DNA from: Candidatus Hydrogenedentota bacterium
GTDB lineage: Bacteria; Hydrogenedentota; Hydrogenedentia; Hydrogenedentiales; CAITNO01
Direction: 5' to 3'
Length of the DNA stretch: 8,688 nt
NCBI GenBank assembly: GCA_903922535.1
Contig: CAIXUF010001245.1
Coordinates: 1 to 8,688 of the forward strand
A program made the position numbers and the translations under genes. Below are positions 1 through 4,916 of this stretch, piece by piece. The number at the start of each line of letters is the position of its first letter. Within the stretch, counting starts at the first letter, position 1. The notes under the pieces are model-generated. The model worked only from the letters and a program-made list of their open reading frames with translations, was not told the origin of the DNA and did no database searches.

Positions 1-16
1 GGCGGCTCCAAACAAC

Positions 17-58
17 CGAGGCCGCGTTAGCGACCTCGCAAAGCCGCTTTGAGCGGCT
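17..58. repeat. two adjacent GC-rich hairpins
   Basis: Two inverted repeats lie side by side. The first pairs 17-21 with 34-38 (CGAGG/CCTCG) and 23-25 with 30-32 around a GTTA loop; on the minus strand the odd position becomes a G-T wobble. The second pairs 42-48 (AGCCGCT) with 52-58 (AGCGGCT) around a 3-nt loop. No open reading frame here looks real. They sit next to the stronger hairpin at 71-89 and may be the decayed end of a small non-autonomous element or a repetitive extragenic palindrome. The pairing is seen directly; the function is unknown. Confidence 0.5.
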
Positions 59-70
59 CACAATATAAAG

Positions 71-89
71 CCCCCGGCTTTGCCGGGGG
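71..89 (-). terminator. possible rho-independent terminator (leftward) or dispersed palindrome
   Basis: This is a perfect 8-bp stem, CCCCCGGC (71-78) with GCCGGGGG (82-89), around a TTT loop. Read on the minus strand the stem is followed by CTTTATATTG, a modest U-rich tail, so a leftward terminator is possible. On the plus strand the following bases (ATACTTACTTG) are a poor tail. No minus-strand gene ends just upstream of it in this window, and the neighbouring hairpins suggest it may instead be part of a repeat family. Confidence 0.35.
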
Positions 90-227
90 ATACTTACTTG
101 TCGGATAAGTTGGACAAATGAGTCCATTCGGGTTTGGATGGGGTATTGTGGCGGCCAGCCAAGAAAGATGGGGCTCCGTTTCTCGGACCACCGGCCGGAT
201 AAACATGCGACATGCGAACCTGTCGTG
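90..227. other. non-coding stretch, no gene seen
   Basis: I see no coding potential here. Positions 98-126 carry a faint period of about ten bases (variants of AAGTTGGAC) with a 5-bp inverted repeat TGGAC (111-115)/GTCCA (122-126). This could be a decayed tandem repeat. The rest is unremarkable. Confidence 0.4.
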
Positions 228-434
228 GTTCCCGAAGGGAACAAATGTGAATAGCCGGAGGTGAAACCTCCGGTACCGCGGTAATTGCCCCCTGTTTTCC
301 AACCCCTTGGGGTTGAATGTGAGAGGCACACACACGACCTGCTTTCCACATTCAACCCCAAGGGGTTGGATGATGTCTTCTGCCATATACCGGAGGTTTC
401 ACCTCCGGCTATTCACATTGGTCCCTGCGGGACC
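228..434. repeat. composite palindromic element, left copy
   Basis: This 207-bp element is an imperfect inverted repeat built from hairpin modules. The left arm reads GTTCCC-GAA-GGGAAC (228-242), then AATGTGAATAG, then CCGGAGGT-GAA-ACCTCCGG (255-273). The right arm is its mirror: CCGGAGGT-TTC-ACCTCCGG (390-408), CTATTCACATT, GGTCCC-TGC-GGGACC (420-434). The centre holds a second inverted repeat (299-369). It closely matches the plan of the element at 2520-2742 on the other side of the lyase gene. The arms and stems are seen directly. A small non-autonomous mobile or REP/BIME-like element is my inference; no transposase is present in the window. Confidence 0.75.
299..369. repeat. 23-bp perfect inverted repeat inside the left composite element
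   Basis: Positions 299-321 and 347-369 are exact reverse complements over 23 bp. Each arm is itself a hairpin, CAACCCC-TT-GGGGTTG, followed by AATGTG. The arms are separated by 25 bases with no evident structure. Either a single long cruciform or two separate small hairpins could form. Confidence 0.8.
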
Positions 435-578
435 TGATACCGACACTCGCACATAGTGAAAAGTCTGGCCAATGCAGGTGAATAACAGCGGCATAAGTCC
501 CCATAGAACACCGTTCGTAACAACCATGTCTCGCAAGACGCCTTGTCCTTGTCCGGTGATTGGGGGCGAAGGCGATGG
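435..578. other. non-coding leader before the lyase gene
   Basis: No convincing gene or structured repeat is visible. An in-frame upstream extension of the lyase frame begins with TTG at 543, but its translation would put a basic, non-signal stretch before the lipoprotein signal, so I treat it as untranslated. Confidence 0.45.
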
Positions 579-608
579 CTGAAACGGTCATGCGGTTCGC
601 CGTATAGT
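579..608 (+). promoter_or_regulatory. candidate sigma70-type promoter for the lyase gene
   Basis: TATAGT (603-608) matches five of six bases of the -10 consensus, and CTGAAA (579-584) matches four of six of the -35 consensus with an 18-bp spacer. A start about seven bases past the -10 box would fall at or near the ATG at 615, which suggests a leaderless or nearly leaderless transcript. No clear Shine-Dalgarno sequence precedes that ATG, which agrees with this. This is inference from consensus alone. Confidence 0.35.
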
Positions 609-614
609 ATGGGC

Positions 615-2453
615 ATGAAAACACAACACCTTGTCCTTCTGTCTGTGTGTGCCTGCGCCCTGTTCACGCTGGGTTGCAGGCATGCGGCAACACCCCCCGT
701 GGCCGAACCGGTTGCCGAAGCAAAACCGGACCCCGCCGCGAAGATTCTTCACGCACTGGAGGCGGGCAAGTCGGGACCGCTGTTCCCCGAGTTGACTGCC
801 CGCACGCCCGAAGAATGGGCGAAAATGCCCGTGGCCGGACAGATCCTGCCCTGGGCGCGTGAAAGCGCGTCAACGACCACCATGCCCGCGACAACCTACA
901 CGCTGTACCGCCGCTTCAAGGTTGCCGGGGAACGTCCGCCCTATGAGGGGCCGTACTTTGAGAAACGCACACTGCTGACGCGCGAGGTGATCGCGGCGTG
1001 GCTGGATCACAGCGACGCGCGCATCGACCGCATCAACGATCTAATCTGGAGCATCTGCGAGGAGACCACCTGGGTGGTGCCCGCGCATGAGCGGGGCGGC
1101 AGTGTGCAATTCATCGACCTGTTTGCATCCGAAACAGGCTGCGACCTGGCGCAAGTGTTGATGGTCCTCGGCGACCGGCTGCCGGAGGAAATCCGCAATC
1201 GGGTGCGCGACGAGATCAAGCGGCGCATCATGGACCCCTACCTCGCGCATGGCGCGGAATACAGTTGGGGCTCCGGGCGAAACAACTGGACCGGCGTCTG
1301 CGCCGGTTCCGTCGGCCAAACCTTTCTGCTGCTTGAAGATGACCCGGCCCGCCTGTCACAGGCGCTCACGACCGTGCTTGAACAACTGGACCGTTTCATC
1401 AAGAACGCATTCACCGAGGACGGCGCAAGCCTGGAGGGCATCGGCTACTGGAACTACGGCCTGAGCCATTACGTGTCCTTCGCCGAAATGCTGCGCGAGC
1501 GCACCAACGGCACAATGGACCTGCTCGGCCAGGAGAAGATGAAGGCCATCGCGCAGTATCCCGGCACGGTGTACCTGGGCAACGGCGTCTACGCCAGCTT
1601 CGCCGACGCGCACGAGACCTCGGAGGTGGAGCCCTACCTTGCCGCGCGCATTTCGCAGCGGACGGGCGCGACCGAACTGCTTGGACTCGTCGGCAACCCG
1701 ACCGACTGGCGCTTGAACACGTTGCTGCGCAACCTGACCTGGTGGGATGGCACGAAAGTGGCGGAACCGCCGCTCCGCGAAGCGTTCCTGCCCAAGTCCG
1801 GCATTGCCAAGTTCGTTTCCGGCCCCGCCGTTCTGGCCATCAAGGCCGGCCACAACGACGAGCCGCACAACCACAACGACATCGGCAGTTTCGTCCTCTG
1901 CTACGACGGCGTCGCCTGCCTGTGCGATCCCGGCGGCGGCCTGTACAACGCCGACTACTTCAGCAAGAAGCGTTACGACAACGTCTTCGCCAATTCCTAC
2001 GGCCACAGCGTGCCCCGCATCGGCGGCAAGCTGCAACAGCCCGGAAAACAGTTCAACGGCACGATAGAACGCACGGGAGACAAGTCCGTCGCCATCCGTT
2101 TCGAGAACGCCTACGGCATCCCCGAACTCCGCGAGGCGTCCCGACGCGCAGCGCTGCAGGACGGCACGTTCACGCTGGAGGACACCCTTGCCTTCAACGG
2201 CGCTGGGATGGAAGTGGAAGAGGCCTTCGTCACCTGGCAAAAGGTCGAGGTCAACGGCAACACCGCCCGCATCACCACGGACAAGGGTGGGCTGGTAATC
2301 ACCGCCGACCAGGGCATCTTCACCACCGAACCGCTCACCGAAGCCTGCAAGGCCAACCACAAAAAGGGCCTGCTAACCCGAATCGCCTTGACACGCCCCG
2401 CCGCGACCACTATTGCCACGCGCTTCACGATGAGGTACACGCCGACGAAGTGA
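615..2453 (+). CDS. heparinase II/III-like polysaccharide lyase, predicted lipoprotein
   Basis: The product is a 612-residue exported protein of the heparinase II/III-like family, which cleaves uronic-acid polysaccharides by beta-elimination. Residues 1-21 form a lipoprotein-type signal: MK start, hydrophobic core 6-19, then TLGC with Cys21. Position -3 of this lipobox is Thr, so it is not perfect. An alpha/alpha-barrel-like region follows, with GRNNW (221-225) and EGIGYWNYG (274-282). The family hallmark HNHNDIGSF lies at 418-426, followed by DPGGG (438-442) and SYGHSVP (461-467). Likely catalytic residues by analogy with heparinase II and PL17 lyases are Asn223/224, Tyr278 or Tyr281 and a His among 413, 418 and 420. 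I chose ATG 615; ATG 609, two codons upstream, is possible, and TTG 543 is unlikely. The gene stands alone between two related composite repeats. The substrate cannot be read from the sequence. Confidence 0.85.
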   Translation: MKTQHLVLLSVCACALFTLGCRHAATPPVAEPVAEAKPDPAAKILHALEAGKSGPLFPELTARTPEEWAKMPVAGQILPWARESASTTTMPATTYTLYRRFKVAGERPPYEGPYFEKRTLLTREVIAAWLDHSDARIDRINDLIWSICEETTWVVPAHERGGSVQFIDLFASETGCDLAQVLMVLGDRLPEEIRNRVRDEIKRRIMDPYLAHGAEYSWGSGRNNWTGVCAGSVGQTFLLLEDDPARLSQALTTVLEQLDRFIKNAFTEDGASLEGIGYWNYGLSHYVSFAEMLRERTNGTMDLLGQEKMKAIAQYPGTVYLGNGVYASFADAHETSEVEPYLAARISQRTGATELLGLVGNPTDWRLNTLLRNLTWWDGTKVAEPPLREAFLPKSGIAKFVSGPAVLAIKAGHNDEPHNHNDIGSFVLCYDGVACLCDPGGGLYNADYFSKKRYDNVFANSYGHSVPRIGGKLQQPGKQFNGTIERTGDKSVAIRFENAYGIPELREASRRAALQDGTFTLEDTLAFNGAGMEVEEAFVTWQKVEVNGNTARITTDKGGLVITADQGIFTTEPLTEACKANHKKGLLTRIALTRPAATTIATRFTMRYTPTK

Positions 2454-2482
2454 CGGCAAGACTGTTCCGTTCGCCTGTCTTT

Positions 2483-2545
2483 GGTCCCGGAGGGACCAAT
2501 GTGAGTAGTCCCGCCCTTCGGTCCCGGAGGGACCAATGTGAGTAG
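2483..2545. repeat. 26-bp exact direct repeat containing GGTCCC hairpin
   Basis: The 26 bases at 2483-2508 recur exactly at 2520-2545, 37 bp apart. Each starts with the hairpin GGTCCC-GGA-GGGACC and continues AATGTGAGTAG. After the first copy comes only a short TCCCGCCCTTC stub where the second copy continues into the CCGGGGGT hairpin. The first copy therefore looks like a truncated extra module of the composite element, produced by slippage or partial duplication. The hairpin begins 29 bp after the lyase stop but lacks a U-tract, so it is a poor intrinsic terminator. Confidence 0.8.
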
Positions 2546-2742
2546 CCGGGGGTGACCGAAGGGAACCCCCGGTATACGGAATGAGAAACGGTCAACCCCG
2601 AAGCGGGTTGAATGTGAAAGGCCAAGACTTTTGCGTGGGGTCCACATTCAACCCGCTCCGGGGTTGATGGGCTTTTCGGCCACATGACCGGAGGTTCCCT
2701 TCGGTCACCTCCGGCTATTCACATTCTTCCCCTGCGGGGAAG
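2520..2742. repeat. composite palindromic element, right copy
   Basis: This element has the same plan as the one at 228-434. GGTCCC-GGA-GGGACC (2520-2534) is followed by AATGTGAGTAG and CCGGGGGT-11 nt-ACCCCCGG (2546-2572). The centre has TCAACCCCGAAGCGGGTTGA (2592-2611) followed by ATGTG, with a mirror copy at 2643-2667 that matches in 24 of 25 positions. The right end is CCGGAGGT-11 nt-ACCTCCGG (2688-2714), CTATTCACATT, and CTTCCCC-TGC-GGGGAAG (2726-2742). Spacer words are shared with the left copy while several stems differ by paired substitutions. The core between the central arms differs from that of the left copy. Confidence 0.75.
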
Positions 2743-2842
2743 GAAGATATCGCCCGCCGATTTCTTCACCCCTCCGGGGAAGGAAGGTGTCGCCCAGGCA
2801 ATTTCTTCATCCCATCCGGGGAAGGAGGGTGTCGTCCGGTAA
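2724..2842. repeat. three-copy degenerate ~40-bp tandem repeat
   Basis: Three units begin TTCTTC and share GGGGAAGGA(A/G)G followed by (A/G)T(A/G)TCG(C/T)CC: about 2724-2760, 2761-2801 and 2802-2842. The offsets are 38 and 41 bp. A fourth unit appears to begin TTTCGACTC and then fades. The first unit overlaps the last hairpin of the composite element. The pyrimidine start and purine middle of a unit can pair (TTCCCC/GGGGAA in unit 1), but the pairing weakens in unit 3. The spacer holds no gene. Confidence 0.7.
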
Positions 2843-2888
2843 TTTCGACTCACCATAGCCGGGCACGGATCTTCTGCGAATCTCTCTG

Positions 2889-2904
2889 GCAGACGCTTGT
2901 CTGC
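2889..2904 (-). other. hairpin abutting the dehydrogenase stop codon
   Basis: GCAGAC (2889-2894) pairs with GTCTGC (2899-2904) around a 4-nt loop, directly next to the TGA stop (2905-2907) of the acyl-CoA dehydrogenase gene. On the minus-strand transcript it follows the stop without a gap. There is no U-tract after it, so it is not a classical intrinsic terminator. It could protect the 3' end or be chance. Confidence 0.4.
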
Positions 2905-4707
2905 TCAGAACCACTCTGTCTTGAAGTCAAGCGCCGTGCGCTCGTCCGCCGTGAGCATCTGCGCCGTGGCCATCGCGTGCGGCACGTTGTAGCCGGCGTA
3001 ATAGCGCGCGGTCTCGATCTTACCCCTGTAGAAATTCTCTTCCGTGCTTCCCGCGTCGAGCGCCTTCTGCGCGATGACGGCCTGCATGAGCAACTGCCAT
3101 GCAATGGCCAGTTGCGAGAACATCTCCAAATACGCGGTGGCGTTGCACACGAAGAGGTGCACTTCGCCCGACATGCCCTTCATGCCCAAGTGCATCGTGG
3201 CACGCACGACCTCGTTCTGCAGCGTCTCAATCTTTTCGGCCAAATCCTTGATGGGCGCGAGTGCCTTGGCCTCGTTTATCGTCTTTCCAATCTCGGCCAT
3301 GAGCGCCTGGACGGCCATGCCGCCCATCATCGGCACCTTGCGGCCGAGCAGGTCGAGCGCCTGGATGCCGTTGGCACCCTCGTAGATGGAGAAGACCTTG
3401 CAGTCGCGCAGCATCTGCGCCACGGGATACTCCTCGGAGTAGCCCGAACCGCCGTGGCACTGGATGGCAAGGCGGATGGACTCGAAGGCGGCGTCGGAGC
3501 CGTAGGCCTTGCAGCAGGGCGTGAGCACCTCCAGCAGCAGGTGCAGCCGCTGCTGCTCCTCCGTGTCCGTGACGGCGTGCTCCTGGTCGTGCACACGCGC
3601 GCAGTAGAGGAACAGCCCCAGGCAGCCCTCCACCACGGCCCGCTGTTTCAGCAGCATGAGCCGCACGTCGGGATGCTGGATGATCGGAATCTGCGGCTCC
3701 AGCGGGTCCTTGCTGGTGATGTCGCGGCCCTGCACGCGCGTCCGCGCGTACTCCAGCGCGCAGTGGTAGGCGGCCGACGCCACGCCGACGGCCTGCATGC
3801 CGGTGAACACGCGCGCCATGTTCATCAGCTCGAACATGTATTTCAGGCCGTGGTTGACCTCGCCGACAAGCCACGCCCGGCAGTCGCCCTTTTCGCCAAA
3901 GCTGAGCGAGGCGGTGGCGGAGCCCTTGAGCCCCATCTTGTGCTCAATGCCCGTGGTGGTCACGTCGTTCCATTCGCCGAGGCTGCCGTCGTCGTTAACG
4001 CGGAACTTGGGCACGATGAACAGGCTGAGCCCCTTGATCCCGGGGGGCGCGCCTTCGGTCCGCGCCAGCACGGCGTGGATGATGTTCTCGGTCAGATCGT
4101 GGTCGCCGCCGGAAATGAAGCGCTTGTTGCCGCGCAGCAGCCAGCAGCCGCCGTCGGGCGACTTGGATCCCGTGGTGGTCATGTCGCCCACCGACGTGCC
4201 CGTGTCCGGCTCGGTCAGCACCATGGTGCCCGCGTATTGGCCTGCGAAGAGCTTGGCCATGTACAGATCCTGAAGCTCCTTCGAGCCGAAGGTCTTGATC
4301 AGGTGCGCCGTGCCGTAGGTGAGGCCGAGATACATGGCCGCGGCGGTGTTGCCGCAGTTGAACAGGAAACAGGCCAGCGCGTGGATGGTGATGGGGAACT
4401 GCTGGCCGCCCTCGTCGTAGGACACGTTGGGGCCAATCCACCCGCCCTCGGTGCACTGCCTCCATATTTCGTGCATCGCCTTGGGCACGGTGACCTTCTG
4501 CCCGTCGAACTGCGCGCCCTCGCGGTCGAAGTCCTGGTAGCTGGGCCAGAACACCTCGTGCGCAAGCTGGTAGGCAGTGTCCTCGGCCATGTCGAGCGTC
4601 TCGCGCGAATGGTCCTCGTAGTACGGGAACTGGAGCAGTTCTTCGAGCTTCAGCACTTCGTGAAGGAGGAACTTGATGGTCCGCAGATCGGCCAGTTTGT
4701 CAGGCAT
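2905..4707 (-). CDS. acyl-CoA dehydrogenase, long (~600 aa) form
   Basis: This 600-residue flavoenzyme should introduce the alpha-beta double bond into an acyl-CoA thioester and hand electrons to ETF. Visible in order: an N-terminal alpha-helical part (about 1-155); the FAD/substrate loop MVLTEPDTGTSVGD (162-175); the beta domain with KRFISGGDHD (195-204) and GIEHKMGLKGSATASLSFG (253-271); the C-terminal helical domain with NMARVFTG (296-303), CHGGSGYSEEYP (417-428) and IYEGANGIQA (441-450). Glu443 aligns with the catalytic base of medium-chain dehydrogenase (Glu376). Residues of about 470-600 form an extra C-terminal domain typical of long ACDs such as the 3-methylmercaptopropionyl-CoA dehydrogenase DmdC group. 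Chain length or substrate cannot be told, and DmdC activity is not claimed. ATG 4707 is supported by AAGGTG 8 nt upstream. It is the last gene of the leftward ETF cluster. Confidence 0.92.
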   Translation of the reverse strand: MPDKLADLRTIKFLLHEVLKLEELLQFPYYEDHSRETLDMAEDTAYQLAHEVFWPSYQDFDREGAQFDGQKVTVPKAMHEIWRQCTEGGWIGPNVSYDEGGQQFPITIHALACFLFNCGNTAAAMYLGLTYGTAHLIKTFGSKELQDLYMAKLFAGQYAGTMVLTEPDTGTSVGDMTTTGSKSPDGGCWLLRGNKRFISGGDHDLTENIIHAVLARTEGAPPGIKGLSLFIVPKFRVNDDGSLGEWNDVTTTGIEHKMGLKGSATASLSFGEKGDCRAWLVGEVNHGLKYMFELMNMARVFTGMQAVGVASAAYHCALEYARTRVQGRDITSKDPLEPQIPIIQHPDVRLMLLKQRAVVEGCLGLFLYCARVHDQEHAVTDTEEQQRLHLLLEVLTPCCKAYGSDAAFESIRLAIQCHGGSGYSEEYPVAQMLRDCKVFSIYEGANGIQALDLLGRKVPMMGGMAVQALMAEIGKTINEAKALAPIKDLAEKIETLQNEVVRATMHLGMKGMSGEVHLFVCNATAYLEMFSQLAIAWQLLMQAVIAQKALDAGSTEENFYRGKIETARYYAGYNVPHAMATAQMLTADERTALDFKTEWF

Positions 4708-4715
4708 GTTCTCTA

Positions 4716-4721
4716 CACCTT
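4716..4721 (-). promoter_or_regulatory. ribosome binding site of the acyl-CoA dehydrogenase gene
   Basis: On the minus strand AAGGTG lies 8 nt before ATG 4707 and is the best Shine-Dalgarno-like match near that start. It supports this ATG over internal ones. Confidence 0.55.
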
Positions 4722-4745
4722 TTCGTTATGCACCGTTGTCATTTT

Positions 4746-4853
4746 CGTATCGCAGGCGTCCCGCCTGCCTTGGCACCGGCCGTACCGCAGGCATCCCGCC
4801 TGCCTCGTGGTTCGTATCGCCGGTATTAAGGCAGGCGGAACGCCTGCGATACG
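4746..4853. repeat. three copies of a 25-bp palindromic repeat (GTATCGCAGGCG type)
   Basis: Copies lie at 4746-4770 and 4781-4805 on the plus strand and at 4829-4853 in inverse orientation. Copies 1 and 3 agree in 24 of 25 positions; copy 2 differs from copy 1 at two. Each copy contains a 7-bp stem GCAGGCG/CGCCTGC around a 3-nt loop, except that copy 2 has GCAGGCA on one side. Copies 1 and 3 can also pair with each other over 25 bp. They occupy most of the 209-bp spacer between the EMO and dehydrogenase genes, so they would be transcribed if these genes share an mRNA. Confidence 0.85.
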
Positions 4854-4879
4854 GGTTGCGGACGCGCGCTTGTCTTAAG

Positions 4880-4897
4880 TCCCCCTTCGAAGGGGGA
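4880..4897. repeat. perfect 18-bp palindrome, TCCCCCTTCGAAGGGGGA
   Basis: The palindrome lies 19 bp beyond the stop of the EMO-like gene, followed on the plus strand by TTTAGGGG. It belongs to the same family as the larger inverted repeats at 6989-7084 upstream of that gene (shared core CCCCCTT..AAGGGGG and flanking AAGT/TTTAGGGG). In the minus-strand transcript it would form a strong hairpin after the stop, but it lacks a U-tract. Confidence 0.75.
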
Positions 4898-4916
4898 TTT
4901 AGGGGAATGTTTCCCA

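Noticed and set aside
27..386. 119-codon minus-strand frame at the left edge
   Set aside because: It runs through the hairpins and the left composite element. Its sequence is dictated by the repeats and shows no protein family.
543..614. TTG 543 as start of the lyase gene
   Set aside because: It would add 24 residues, basic and non-hydrophobic, before a good lipoprotein signal. The ATGs at 609 and 615 are far better placed.
1356..2360. 334-codon minus-strand frame inside the lyase gene
   Set aside because: It is antisense to the conserved heparinase region and has a Val/Gly/Ala-rich, domain-less translation.
2724..2842. CRISPR-like array
   Set aside because: There are only three degenerate units, the repeat parts differ, no unique spacers of constant length separate them, and no cas gene is present.
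2977..4878. 633-codon open frame on the plus strand opposite the acyl-CoA dehydrogenase gene
   Set aside because: It is antisense to a gene with clear family motifs. Its translation is rich in His, Arg, Val and Leu without any recognisable domain, as expected from GC-rich codon use on the other strand.
4880..4897. rho-independent terminator after the EMO-like gene
   Set aside because: The stem is strong but no U-tract follows on the minus strand, and the same palindrome family recurs in other spacers, so it is listed as a repeat.
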